Assembly (NCBI RefSeq): GCF_004151105.1
Contig: NZ_PHRF01000120.1
Span: 42,039-106,038, forward strand
DNA: 64,000 bases
Reading direction: 5' to 3'
DNA from: Streptomyces sp. L-9-10
Lineage (GTDB): Bacteria > Actinomycetota > Actinomycetes > Streptomycetales > Streptomycetaceae
The notes below the pieces were generated by a model that made no database searches, was not told the DNA's origin, and was given only the letters and a program-made list of their open reading frames with translations. The position numbers and the translations under genes are program-made. Below, piece by piece: positions 33,615 to 42,090 of this stretch (its first letter is position 1; the number at the start of each line of letters is the position of its first letter).

Positions 33615-34622
33615 ATGAGCACCGCCACCCCGCCCCGTCCCGGGCCGGACCCCGCCTCCCCGTCCCTCGCGATTCCGGCCACGTCCGCTGCCGTCGATCC
33701 GGCGCTTCCGGGCACCCGCCGCACCTCCCCCGCCGTGGACTGGCGCATCCGGTTCGCGGTGCTCGCGCTCATCTGGGGCTTCAGCTTTCTGCTCATCAAG
33801 GTGGGCACGCACGGCTTCGCCCCCTTCCAGGTCACCTTCGGCCGACTGTTCTTCGGTACGGCGGTCCTGGCCGTGGCGATGGCGGTGAAGCGGGACCGCC
33901 TGCCGCGCGGGCTGCGCACCTGGGGGCATCTCGCCGTCGCGGCGTTCTTCCTCAACGCGCTGCCGTTCTCGCTGTTCGCCTACTCCGAGCTGACGATTCC
34001 CTCGACCCTCGCGGGCATCTGCAACGCCACCTCGCCGCTCTGGGGCATGGCCCTGTCGCTGGTCGCGCTCTCCGAGGACCGGCCGACCCGGCGCCGGGTC
34101 GCCGGACTCGGCCTCGGCTTCCTCGGTGTGCTGACCGTGCTGGGCGCCTGGCAGGGCTTCTCCGGTCTGGATGTCACGGGTACGGCGATGGCGCTGCTCG
34201 CCTCGCTCAGCTATCCGATCGGCTGGATCTACGTACGCCGCACCCTGGCGGGCGACAGCAGCTCCCATCTCTCCCTGACCGGCGCGCAGCTCTTCCTCGC
34301 CACGCTGCAACTCGCGCTCGTGACACCGCTGTTCACCACCATGCCGACCTCGTTCCCGGCGGGACCGCTGCTCGCCGTGCTCGTACTCGGCGCGCTGGGC
34401 ACCGGTCTGGCGATCCTGCTCCAGTACGGAGTGGTCGCCGAGGTGGGCCCGACGACGGGCCAGATGGTCACGTACTTCATCCCGGTCATCGCCACGGCGG
34501 CCGGGGTCACACTCCTCGGCGAACAGCTGAGCTGGAACACCCCCGTCGGCGCCCTGATCGTCCTGGCCGGGGCCGCGCTCACCCAGAGCAGGCCCAGGAA
34601 GCGGCCCGCGCCCCGGCCGTAG
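33615..34622 (+). CDS. EamA-family (DMT) transporter
   Basis: A 335-residue membrane protein of the drug/metabolite transporter superfamily with about ten hydrophobic helices in two EamA repeats: LALIWGFSFLLIKVGTHGF opens the first, LASLSYPIGWIYVRR the second. Such carriers export metabolites or amino acids. The start at 33615 (MSTATPPRP) has only a weak ribosome site and leaves a 35-residue Pro-rich cytoplasmic lead. Divergent from the LysR gene. Confidence 0.87.
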   Translation: MSTATPPRPGPDPASPSLAIPATSAAVDPALPGTRRTSPAVDWRIRFAVLALIWGFSFLLIKVGTHGFAPFQVTFGRLFFGTAVLAVAMAVKRDRLPRGLRTWGHLAVAAFFLNALPFSLFAYSELTIPSTLAGICNATSPLWGMALSLVALSEDRPTRRRVAGLGLGFLGVLTVLGAWQGFSGLDVTGTAMALLASLSYPIGWIYVRRTLAGDSSSHLSLTGAQLFLATLQLALVTPLFTTMPTSFPAGPLLAVLVLGALGTGLAILLQYGVVAEVGPTTGQMVTYFIPVIATAAGVTLLGEQLSWNTPVGALIVLAGAALTQSRPRKRPAPRP

Positions 34623-34709
34623 CCGCACACGCCCCCACCGGGCCTCGGCCATGGACGGACACGCCCCGACCACTTCCCAGCCGTGGCCGCACGCGTCCCC
34701 GCTCGCGCC

Positions 34710-36041
34710 TCAGCCGTAGCTGCGCGCGGGCGCCGGGCCGGCCGCCGATGCCACCGCGTCGGCGACCGGCCCGATGTCGTCACCGGTCATCTCCGACACC
34801 GTCAGCCGTACGCCGGGCGGCGTGGCCATCCGGAAGCGCGCTCCCGGCGCGACCGCCCAGCCCGCGTGGAGCAGCCGCGCCACCGCCCCGGTCTCGTCGG
34901 CCACCGGCACCCAGACATTCATGCCGCTGCGTCCGTACGCCTCGACGCCCCGCTCCGCCAGGGCCCGTACGAGCGCGTCGCGCCGTGCGCCGTACGACCG
35001 CGCCACGGCCGGCACGTCCACGGCGCCCGAGGACCACAGCTCCACGACGGCGCGCTGGAGCAGCCGGCTGACCCAGCCGGGCCCGAGCCGCTGCCGCCCC
35101 GCCACCCGGTCCACGGTCAGGGCGTCCCCGGTGAGCACCGCGATCCGCAGATCCGGTCCGTACGCCTTCGCCGTGGAGCGTACGAACACCCAGCTGCTCG
35201 TGGTCCCGGCGAGCGGGTGCAGCGGCAGATCGACCATGCCGTGGCCGTGGTCGTCCTCGATGAGCAGCACCTCGGGACGGTCGGCGAGCAGGGCGCGCAG
35301 TTCCCTGGCGCGGGCCGCCCCCACCGAGGCGCCGGTGGGGTTCTGCGCGCGGTCGGTGACGATGACCGCGCGGACGCCGGCCCGCAGCGCCCGCGCCAGC
35401 CCGGCGGGGAGCGGTCCCTGGTCGTCGACACCCATCGGTTCGGGCCGCAGCCCGAGCGCGGGCACCAGATCCAGCAGCCCGCCCCAGCCCGGGTCCTCGA
35501 CGGCGACCGCGTCACCCGGGCGCAGATGGGCCGCCAGTACGCGTTCGATCGCGTCCAGCGCTCCGGAGGTCACGGCGAGCGGTCCGGCCGGCACCCCGTC
35601 GGCGTCGAACCCCGCGCGGGCGAGCCGGGCGAACTCCGGGTCGACGGGCGCCTGTCCGTAGAGCCCCGGATGTTCCGCGTGGTGCCGCGCGGCGGCGGCG
35701 AGGGCGTCGTGCAGCGGAGGCAGCAGCGCCGGATCGGGGTTGCCCTCCGACACATCGCGTACGCCGGGGGGCGCGTCGACCCGGATCGAGCCGCGCGCCG
35801 TACTGGCGGGGCGGGCACGCACCCTGCTCCCCCGGCGTCCCGCCGTCTCGATCACCCCGCGCTCCCGCAGGCTCCGGTAGGCGGCGGCGACCGTGTTCGG
35901 ATTGACGCCCAGCTCCGTCGCCAACTCCCGCATCGGCGGGAGGAGCTGGCCCGGGGCCAGCTCTCCGGAACCCACCGCGCGCTCCACGTCGGCGGAGATT
36001 TCCGCCGCGCGCCGACCCGAAACCCGATACTCTCCTAGCAC
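34710..36041 (-). CDS. MocR-type regulator (GntR helix-turn-helix plus aminotransferase-like domain)
   Basis: A 443-residue GntR/MocR protein. Residues 1-75 are a winged helix-turn-helix (LLPPMRELATELGVNPNTVA). The rest is a class I aminotransferase fold with the PLP-lysine motif FVRSTAKAYGPDLR and AQNPTGASV. PdxR-like members sense PLP and control vitamin B6 genes; here the divergent gene is a pyridoxamine-oxidase-family protein. The GTG start lies seven bases from a CATAAT -10 box with TTGCGT 17 bases further upstream, so it is leaderless. Good family call; ligand inferred. Confidence 0.9.
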   Translation of the reverse strand: MLGEYRVSGRRAAEISADVERAVGSGELAPGQLLPPMRELATELGVNPNTVAAAYRSLRERGVIETAGRRGSRVRARPASTARGSIRVDAPPGVRDVSEGNPDPALLPPLHDALAAAARHHAEHPGLYGQAPVDPEFARLARAGFDADGVPAGPLAVTSGALDAIERVLAAHLRPGDAVAVEDPGWGGLLDLVPALGLRPEPMGVDDQGPLPAGLARALRAGVRAVIVTDRAQNPTGASVGAARARELRALLADRPEVLLIEDDHGHGMVDLPLHPLAGTTSSWVFVRSTAKAYGPDLRIAVLTGDALTVDRVAGRQRLGPGWVSRLLQRAVVELWSSGAVDVPAVARSYGARRDALVRALAERGVEAYGRSGMNVWVPVADETGAVARLLHAGWAVAPGARFRMATPPGVRLTVSEMTGDDIGPVADAVASAAGPAPARSYG

Positions 36042-36048
36042 AAAGAGG

Positions 36049-36077
36049 ATTATGCACTAGTGCAATGGAGAACGCAA
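36049..36077 (-). promoter_or_regulatory. Complete leaderless promoter of the MocR gene overlapping a palindrome
   Basis: On the minus strand TTGCGT (36077-36072), a 17-base spacer and CATAAT (36054-36049) precede the GTG at 36041 by seven bases. The perfect palindrome TGCACTAGTGCA (36053-36064) sits between the boxes, where a bound regulator could repress. Confidence 0.65.
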
Positions 36078-36778
36078 TGCCGGAGAGCACCGCCGCCTAC
36101 CAGCCCACGCCACGCACCATCCCCACCCGTTCCCGGGAGCGGGCGGCCTACGACCGCGAGCTCGTGCACGGGATACTCGACGAGGCATACGTCTGCCACC
36201 TCGGCTTCGTCCGCGACGGCGCTCCGGTCGTCCTGCCGACGCTCTACGCCCGGGTGGACGAGCGGCTGTACGTCCACGGCTCCACCGGTTCGCGTCCGCT
36301 GCGCATGACGGCGGCCGGCGGCGGTACGGAGCGCGCGGACGGCGAGAACGGGGCCGACCCCGGCCTCGCCGTCTGCCTGACCGTGACCCATGTCGACGGT
36401 CTGGTGCTGGCGCGCTCCGCCTTCCACCACTCGATCAACTACCGCTCCGTCGTGGTCCACGGCGTCGCCCGTCAGGTCACCGACCCCCAGGAACGGCGCA
36501 CCGCGCTCGACGCGATCGTCGACCATGTCGTACCGGGCCGCTCCCACGACTCACGCCCGGCCAACGCCCGTGAGCTGGCCGCGACCGCCGTGATCCGGCT
36601 CGATCTCGACGAGGTCTCCGCCAAGGTCCGCACGGGCGGCCCCAACGACGATCCCGAGGACATGACGCTGCCGCACTGGGCCGGGGTCGTGCCGCTCGCC
36701 CGCGGGTACGGCGCGCCCGTCCCGTCCGACGATCTCGACCCGGCCATCGCCCTGCCGGACTATCTCTCCGTGCCCTGA
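36077..36778 (+). CDS. Pyridoxamine 5'-phosphate oxidase-family FMN-binding protein
   Basis: A 233-residue split-barrel flavoprotein of the nitroimidazole-resistance-like PPOX group: DRELVHGILDEAYVCHLGFV, APVVLPTLYARVDERLYVHG, SRPLRM and SINYRSVVVHG. The start at 36077 is chosen because GGAG lies six bases upstream; the ATG at 36065 lacks one. It is divergent from a MocR regulator across a 12-base palindrome, suggesting PLP-linked control. The exact reaction is unknown; it is not the classical PdxH. Confidence 0.8.
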   Translation: MPESTAAYQPTPRTIPTRSRERAAYDRELVHGILDEAYVCHLGFVRDGAPVVLPTLYARVDERLYVHGSTGSRPLRMTAAGGGTERADGENGADPGLAVCLTVTHVDGLVLARSAFHHSINYRSVVVHGVARQVTDPQERRTALDAIVDHVVPGRSHDSRPANARELAATAVIRLDLDEVSAKVRTGGPNDDPEDMTLPHWAGVVPLARGYGAPVPSDDLDPAIALPDYLSVP

Positions 36779-36878
36779 AACGAACCACGGACGAGACCAC
36801 GGACGGCACCGCGGACGACACCAAGAAGCCGACCAGGAACGAGACCCCGGACGGCACCGCGGAGTGCGGGCGGCGGCG

Positions 36879-37844
36879 TCAGACGATCGCCGCCGCCCGG
36901 CGCCGTACCGCCGCGAGCCGGGCCTCGGCCACCGCGAGACCCGTCACCGCCGCGAGCAGCAGGACCGTACCCAGCAGGGTCGCGGCGGTCAGCCGCTCAC
37001 CGAGCAGAGCGACCGCGATCACCGCGGCGCTCACCGGTTCGAGCAGCATGATCACCGAGACGGTCGCGGCCCGCACCACCGCGGCCCCGGCGAAATAGAG
37101 GGCGTAGGCGAGCGCGGTCGGCACGGCCGCGACGTACACCAGCAGCCAGACCACCCGGGCCGGTTCCACGGTGTGCGGCAGCAGTCCCTCACCCCAGGCG
37201 ACCGGCAGCAGCAGGACGGCACCGATGGCGAACGCCCAGGCGGTGGTGGCCATCGAGTCGCCACCGCCGCCCTCGCGCCCCAGCCACCGGGTGAGCAGGG
37301 TGATCCCCGCGTACCCGGCGGCGGACAGGATCGCGAGCGCCACACCGGCGGGGCGTACGGAGCCGCCCTCACCGCCGAGCACCAGCACTCCGAGCCCGGC
37401 GAGGGCGCCCGTCACGGCGACCAGACCGCCGACGCCCAGCCGCTCGCCCATGGTGACGCGGGCGCCGAGCGCGATGAGGACGGGACCGGCGCCGAGGGTG
37501 ACGACCGTGCCGACCGCGAGACCGGTCGCCTCCACGGCGGCGAAGTAGGCGCTCTGGAAGACGGTGAGGCCGATACCGGTACCGAGGATCCGGAGCAGCC
37601 GCCGCCGACGCGGTTCCGCGGGCGCGGGCTCCCGGCGCCGCCGCAGCGCGAGCGCGCCGAGCAGCAGGACGAGACCGCCCAGGCAGCGCCAGAAGGAGAG
37701 CGCGAGGGGGCCGAGGTCGCTGACCCGGTAGACCAGCGAGGCGGCGGCGCCCGCGGTCCCCCAGGCGACCCCGGCGACGATCAGGAAGAACAGACTCCGT
37801 CCGACGGGCAGGCCGGAAGGAGCGGAGGAAACAGAAGAGGACAC
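36879..37844 (-). CDS. EamA-family (DMT) transporter
   Basis: A 321-residue ten-helix carrier: FFLIVAGVAWGTAGAAASLV opens repeat one and LAILSAAGYAGITLLTRWLG repeat two, with LLEPVSAAVIAVALLGERL near the end, the typical EamA signature. The GTG start at 37844 follows GGAG with seven-base spacing. It precedes no other gene on its strand. Substrate unknown. Confidence 0.87.
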   Translation of the reverse strand: MSSSVSSAPSGLPVGRSLFFLIVAGVAWGTAGAAASLVYRVSDLGPLALSFWRCLGGLVLLLGALALRRRREPAPAEPRRRRLLRILGTGIGLTVFQSAYFAAVEATGLAVGTVVTLGAGPVLIALGARVTMGERLGVGGLVAVTGALAGLGVLVLGGEGGSVRPAGVALAILSAAGYAGITLLTRWLGREGGGGDSMATTAWAFAIGAVLLLPVAWGEGLLPHTVEPARVVWLLVYVAAVPTALAYALYFAGAAVVRAATVSVIMLLEPVSAAVIAVALLGERLTAATLLGTVLLLAAVTGLAVAEARLAAVRRRAAAIV

Positions 37845-38029
37845 GTGACGTCTCCGTGTGAAGAGCGGGATGGTGTGGGTCGCTCAGCTCCGACACGCGG
37901 GCAGCGACGAACCGCTCGGGACGGACCGCCGATACGGCGTGTCCTGTCCGAGCCCGGTCTTCGTCAGCGGATGGCCGCCCGCGTTACGACGCGGGAGGCG
38001 GAAGAACGGTCAAGTGCATGATCGGCACC

Positions 38030-39013
38030 CTACGTCGCGGTGTGTCCGGTGGACAACCGCGCCGGGTCGCCCGCCCCCGTACCGCTCGCCATCGGCCCGG
38101 AAGGCGCCTTCGGCGTCGACGACTGGGCGATGAACGCGCCGATCAGCACCACGACGCCGCCGATGATCTGCGGCGCGGAGAGATGCTCCCGCAGCAGCAC
38201 CCAGGCCAGTACGGTCGCGACGACCGCCTCCAGACACGCCACCACCCCCGCCACCTGCGGCGAGAGCCGGCGTACGGAGATCACTCCGGTCACGTACGCG
38301 AGCACAGTGGCGATCAGCACGATCCAGCCGAGCAGCAGGGCCGCGGCCACGCTCGATCCGCCCATGTCCGCGCTCCCGCCGAGCAGCGACCAGTCCATGC
38401 CCCAGGGCCGGGCGACCACCGTCAGTACGACGGCCCCGACGAGCAGTCCGTACGCGATCACGCCCAGCGGATCGGCCGCGTTCTCCCCGTCGGCGCCCTG
38501 GTCGGAGAGGACGAAGTAGCCGACCTGGCAGCAGGCGGCGGCGAGCGCGAGAAGTACGCCCACCGGGTCGAAACCCAGCCCGGCCCAGACCTCGACCACA
38601 CAGGCGAGTCCGCCGACCGCGAGAACGACCCCGACCGCGGCGGCGCGGGTCACGGGCCGCCGCTGGACGAACCGCACCCAGAGGAGGACGAGCGCGGGGG
38701 CCAGATACTCGATGAGCAGCGCGACCCCGACGGGGATACGGGAGATCGCGGCGAAGTAGCAGGCCTGTACGCCCGCGACGGCCAGCAGGCCGAATCCGGC
38801 GAGCAGCACGGGCCGTTGCCGTACCAGCGCCCGATGGCGCCAGGCCACCGGAAGCATGACCAGGGCGGCGCCGGTGACCCGTAGCCACACGACATGGAGC
38901 GGGTCGAGCCCCGCCTCGATCAGTGGCTTGGCCGCCACGCCCGAACCGCCGAACGCGAACGCCGACGCCAGGGCAAGGCCCAGGCCGGCGCTCCTCCCCT
39001 GAGACATGCGCAT
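38030..39013 (-). CDS. EamA-family (DMT) transporter
   Basis: A 327-residue ten-helix EamA protein: LALASAFAFGGSGVAAKPLI, YFAAISRIPVGVALLIEYLA, and VVACLEAVVATVLAWVLLRE in the last repeat. It resembles RhtA/YddG-like amino-acid or metabolite exporters. The start is taken at the ATG at 39013 although no ribosome site is visible; 39007 is an alternative. An inverted repeat at 39058-39075 lies just upstream. With 33615 and 36879 it makes three EamA genes within 6 kb. Confidence 0.87.
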   Translation of the reverse strand: MRMSQGRSAGLGLALASAFAFGGSGVAAKPLIEAGLDPLHVVWLRVTGAALVMLPVAWRHRALVRQRPVLLAGFGLLAVAGVQACYFAAISRIPVGVALLIEYLAPALVLLWVRFVQRRPVTRAAAVGVVLAVGGLACVVEVWAGLGFDPVGVLLALAAACCQVGYFVLSDQGADGENAADPLGVIAYGLLVGAVVLTVVARPWGMDWSLLGGSADMGGSSVAAALLLGWIVLIATVLAYVTGVISVRRLSPQVAGVVACLEAVVATVLAWVLLREHLSAPQIIGGVVVLIGAFIAQSSTPKAPSGPMASGTGAGDPARLSTGHTAT

Positions 39014-39057
39014 GACGTCATCATGACAGCCGACGTCAGGAGCGTCACCTTCATGAC

Positions 39058-39075
39058 ACCTGTCGAGACAGGTGA
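39058..39075. promoter_or_regulatory. Perfect inverted repeat upstream of an EamA transporter
   Basis: CACCTGTC-GA-GACAGGTG, 45 bases before the transporter start. Likely an operator; the bound factor is unknown. TGACGTCA nearby is a second small palindrome. Confidence 0.5.
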
Positions 39076-39119
39076 TGTCCGCCGGGACGGCATGACGCGG
39101 CGGGCCGAATCGCCCGTGG

Positions 39120-39671
39120 TCAGACCGACCGTGACGTACCGGACAGCCGCCCGGACAGCGACCGCGCGTCCACCCCGGCCCGTTCGAGGACATCGACCGC
39201 GCGGCACTCCCGGTCGGCGGAGAGCGCGGCGAGCAGATCGAGTCCGCCGGCCCGTGGCTCACCACGCCGCTCGGCGCGTTCCAGCGCGCCCGCCATGGCG
39301 GTGACGGCCGGGGGCGACCAGCCCGTCACCGGACGGTCCGGTACCACGGGCACGGCCCCGGAGTCCTCCACGGTTCCCTGCCAGCGCAGCCCGTAGCCGA
39401 TGCTCCGCTGGACGAGATAGCCCAGCACCCGCGCCAGCTGGCGGCCGCCGCCGAACACGGCCCGTACCTCGGGGTCGGTCTCCAGCAGTGAGTGCAGCAG
39501 ATGGGCGGTGTCGATCTGCCGGTCACCGTCGCGGAGCGCCCTTCTGCGCGCGCCCGAGACGACGGATGCCAGCTCCGGGGTCAGCCGGGCCTCGACATCG
39601 GCGCGTGCGGACGCGGTATCGGGTCGGTTCGGTGCGGACTGTTCCGGCACCCCCGGAGATGGGCTTTGCAC
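39120..39671 (-). CDS. Clp N-terminal domain protein
   Basis: A 183-residue protein with the two helical repeats of the Clp_N domain (LTPELASVVSGARRRA, QIDTAHLLHSLLETDPEVRA; then SPPAVTAMAGALERAERRGE, LDLLAALSADRECRAVDVLE). It has no ATPase domain. Such stand-alone Clp_N proteins may act as adaptors for ClpC/ClpP substrates. The GTG at 39671 is the furthest upstream start; an in-frame GTG seven codons later is possible. Confidence 0.8.
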   Translation of the reverse strand: MQSPSPGVPEQSAPNRPDTASARADVEARLTPELASVVSGARRRALRDGDRQIDTAHLLHSLLETDPEVRAVFGGGRQLARVLGYLVQRSIGYGLRWQGTVEDSGAVPVVPDRPVTGWSPPAVTAMAGALERAERRGEPRAGGLDLLAALSADRECRAVDVLERAGVDARSLSGRLSGTSRSV

Positions 39672-39823
39672 CCTCTCACCCCATCAGTCCCAGGCTCCCG
39701 GAACATCCCCGGCGGGGAGCATTTCCGCGTCCCACCGGAGTTGGGCACCTCCGGACCGGTCGTCCTCCTTACGAATGAGATCGCCCCCGCATCTCCCCCG
39801 GGGAAGCGCGCCGCCTTGCTTCC

Positions 39824-39863
39824 GCGCGACGGACAGGGGCACGGGCGCGCGACGGACAGGGGC
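39824..39863. repeat. Two perfect 17-base direct repeats
   Basis: GCGCGACGGACAGGGGC occurs twice with a six-base spacer in non-coding DNA between the Clp-N and PadR genes. Confidence 0.65.
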
Positions 39864-39912
39864 GCCGGGGCGGGGAATCGCCGGGCAGAGACGCGGCGGG
39901 CAGGAACACGAA

Positions 39913-39956
39913 GAGGCCCCGCGGCGCCTCGGGTACAGGCACGGCCGCGGGGCCTC
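39913..39956 (-). terminator. Hairpin downstream of the PadR gene
   Basis: Perfect 12-base arms GAGGCCCCGCGG and CCGCGGGGCCTC around a 20-base loop, 21 bases past the PadR stop. Confidence 0.6.
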
Positions 39957-39976
39957 CGCTACGCAGAGAAGCGCGC

Positions 39977-40603
39977 TCAGTCCTCATCGGCGAGGATCAG
40001 ATAGAGCTTCTTGCGCGATTCGGTGATGACCGCCAGAGCCTTCTGACGCTGCTCGGGCGTACCGGTCTTCCAGACCTGTCCGAACGCCTCCATCAGCCCG
40101 AAGCCGGCCTGACGGATCTCGTTCATCGTGTCCCAGTCGATACCCCGGCCGGCCTCTTCCCACGGGGCCTCGGGCCCCGATTCGGCTTCCGCGCGCCCGG
40201 TCTCGGTGAGCGTGAACAGCTTCTTGCCGCCCTCGCTCTGGCTGGTGATCAGCCCCTCGTCCTCCAGCAGCTGGAGCGTCGGGTACACCGAGCCGGGGCT
40301 GGGGCGCCAGGCCCCGCCGCTGCGCTCGCCGATCTCCTGGATCATCTCGTATCCGTGCATGGGCCGGTCCTTCAGCAGGGCCAGGATCGACGCGCGCACA
40401 TCACCGCGCCGCGCCCGTCCCCTGCCGCCGCCGCGCCCGCGGCCACCACCGAAGGGGCCCCCGAAGCCGGGCCCGAACGGACCGAAGGCCCCGCGCCGCC
40501 CCTCGAAGTCACCGCGGCCCGGGTGGCCGGGTCCGCAGTTGCCGGGCCCCGGACCGGGTCCGCCCCCGTGCTCGTGTCCATGGTCATGTCCATGTGAACG
40601 CAT
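39977..40603 (-). CDS. PadR-family regulator with His/Gly-rich N-terminus
   Basis: A 208-residue regulator. Residues about 70-150 are the PadR winged helix (VRASILALLKDRPMHGYEM, then GSVYPTLQLLEDEGLI). The C-terminal helix resembles the PadR dimerisation domain. The first 65 residues are unusual: a His/Asp/Gly-rich opening (HGHDHGHEHGG), one cysteine, then a Gly/Arg-rich linker, which could bind metal or DNA. The start at 40603 has AGGGAG eight bases upstream. Inverted repeats upstream suggest autoregulation. Confidence 0.88.
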   Translation of the reverse strand: MRSHGHDHGHEHGGGPGPGPGNCGPGHPGRGDFEGRRGAFGPFGPGFGGPFGGGRGRGGGRGRARRGDVRASILALLKDRPMHGYEMIQEIGERSGGAWRPSPGSVYPTLQLLEDEGLITSQSEGGKKLFTLTETGRAEAESGPEAPWEEAGRGIDWDTMNEIRQAGFGLMEAFGQVWKTGTPEQRQKALAVITESRKKLYLILADED

Positions 40604-40619
40604 CGCTCTCACTCCCTAC

Positions 40620-40655
40620 ATCGTTGATCTGTCGCGATGCGTCAACGATATATCG
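40620..40655. promoter_or_regulatory. Nested inverted repeats upstream of the PadR gene
   Basis: ATCGTTGA (40620-40627) and TCAACGAT (40642-40649) form perfect arms with a 14-base spacer. CGATATATCG (40646-40655) is a further ten-base palindrome overlapping the distal arm. Probable PadR operator/promoter. Confidence 0.6.
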
Positions 40656-40752
40656 GAACAGGTCGCTCGGCAAGCAGCAAGCCTGTTCGGTCTCTGTCGA
40701 TCCGGCCTCTGTCCCAGGTGACCTGGTTCGCCTGCGCGACCGCGCGGCGCGG

Positions 40753-40779
40753 GTCGGTGTCGGTGTCGGTGTCGGTGTC
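40753..40779. repeat. Hexamer tandem repeat
   Basis: GGTGTC is repeated four and a half times just past the methyltransferase stop. A simple-sequence tract in non-coding DNA. Confidence 0.7.
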
Positions 40780-40792
40780 GCAGCGCGGCTTC

Positions 40793-41446
40793 TCAGCCGA
40801 CGGTGACCGGCGGTTCCGCGATGCCGATGAAGTTCCCGGCCATGGGCCGGATGCGGACCGACCACCCCTGAGCCGTGAGGTCGTCCGTGAGCGTCTGGCC
40901 GTCGTGGAACACCTTCACGATGCGGTACTGGCTGCCGTCGCCGAGCCGGCGAAGCGCGGTCGGGGTCGGCTGGTCCGCGAGGACTTCCTCGTAGGCGGCT
41001 GCGGCGGGGCCGTCGTCGATGAAGACCGCTTTGCCGCCCGGCGCGAGCGCGGTGGCGACGGTGTTCCAGAAGTCGGGCAACCGTGTCGGCGGGACGTGGG
41101 AGAGCCAGAAGGCGAAGAACACGGTGTCGTAGCGCCGTGGTGGCTGCCACTGGAACAGGTCGGCCTCAAGGAACTGGACGGTGGGGGATGCGGTGCGCGC
41201 ACGGGCGAGGGCCAGCACTTCGGGTGACGCGTCGACAGCCGTCACGGACCGCGCCCGCGCGGCGAGCCTCGGGGTCCATTGGCCCGTTCCGCAGGCCAGC
41301 TCCAGCGCGTCCCCGGCGATCGGGAGGTCATCGACGGCGGCCAGTAATCGCCGCAGGTCTTCGTACTCCGCGTAGGGCCGGTCGTACTCGTCCGCGCCGG
41401 CCTTGTAGTAGGCCATTTGCTCTGCCAGGAGAGCGTCGTCGTTCAT
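40793..41446 (-). CDS. Class I SAM-dependent methyltransferase
   Basis: A 217-residue methyltransferase. Motif I is ALELACGTGQWTPRLA, the acidic residue after strand two is in VTAVDASPEVL, and EADLFQW is motif II. The start at 41446 (MNDDALLAEQ) follows GAGAGGA. It ends near a hexamer repeat. Upstream is a promoter with a long 19-base spacer and dyad symmetry typical of MerR-type control, although no MerR gene is nearby. Methyl acceptor unknown. Confidence 0.87.
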   Translation of the reverse strand: MNDDALLAEQMAYYKAGADEYDRPYAEYEDLRRLLAAVDDLPIAGDALELACGTGQWTPRLAARARSVTAVDASPEVLALARARTASPTVQFLEADLFQWQPPRRYDTVFFAFWLSHVPPTRLPDFWNTVATALAPGGKAVFIDDGPAAAAYEEVLADQPTPTALRRLGDGSQYRIVKVFHDGQTLTDDLTAQGWSVRIRPMAGNFIGIAEPPVTVG

Positions 41447-41515
41447 GCGGGTTCCTCTCGTCCGGGTTCGGTCGGAGCCAAGTGCGCTCGGCTCACCGGC
41501 TTGGTCGCCACTGAC

Positions 41516-41546
41516 ACTGTCGGCTTTCACCTCTGAGTAAGGTCAA
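41516..41546 (-). promoter_or_regulatory. MerR-type promoter with 19-base spacer before the methyltransferase
   Basis: On the minus strand TTGACC (41546-41541), 19 bases, then GACAGT (41521-41516). The spacer carries the dyad ACCT-N7-AGGT. Long spacers with such dyads are the mark of MerR-family activation. Confidence 0.5.
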
Positions 41547-41712
41547 GTGCCTTGAGGGCATGGGGTCGGGACCGTCAGCAGATGAAGCGGGCCGCTCCAC
41601 GCGTCGACGACGGCGTGACGGTGGTCCTGTCGGCGAGGTCCAGCCGGACGGCTCGGGGCCGGATCCCTCCGAGATCGATGCCATGCCACCGAAGTTCGAC
41701 CGCAAGTGAGGG

Positions 41713-42090
41713 ATGATGAGCCGCCGTATAACTCAAGGTGTACTGATCGTCGGCTCGATCGGCGTCTTGATCAACATCGTGGACGCGATCGGGACGGGGA
41801 GCCCGGAGCCGCACGATGCCTTCGCCGCGGTGGTCGCGCTCGGTGCGGGGGCTGAACTGCTCAAAGAGCGGCGGCCCAGGGCTGCGAAGGTGTTGTATGC
41901 CGTGACGTCGGTGCTGCTGGTAGTAGCCGGATCCTTCGCGGGTGCCCCGGCGTGGGCCTCGCTCTTCAGGGGCACGGCCTATGACTGGCTCGACCTCGTA
42001 CTCGGGGCGCTGGTCGTGCTTTACGTTGCCGTCGCCGCGGGTCAGCTGCTCGCGCACCTGTCCCGCAGAGCATCGAGGTCCCGGCTGTGA
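41713..42090 (+). CDS. Small membrane protein of unknown function
   Basis: A 125-residue protein with about four hydrophobic segments (TQGVLIVGSIGVLINIV; AFAAVVALGAGAELL; VLYAVTSVLLVVAGSF; DLVLGALVVLYVAVAAG) and short charged loops. GAGGG lies immediately before the ATG pair at 41713/41716, too close for a normal ribosome site. I do not recognise a family. Confidence 0.6.
   Translation: MMSRRITQGVLIVGSIGVLINIVDAIGTGSPEPHDAFAAVVALGAGAELLKERRPRAAKVLYAVTSVLLVVAGSFAGAPAWASLFRGTAYDWLDLVLGALVVLYVAVAAGQLLAHLSRRASRSRL

Larger units (their letters stand above)
39672..39976. other. Intergenic region with direct repeats and the PadR terminator
   Basis: About 305 bases without a gene. It contains two 17-base direct repeats GCGCGACGGACAGGGGC (39824-39840 and 39847-39863) and the hairpin at 39913-39956. 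Confidence 0.5.

Noticed and set aside
40753..40779. GGTGTC array as a functional element
   Set aside because: Simple hexamer tract of less than 30 bases past a stop codon; no sign of function beyond replication slippage.
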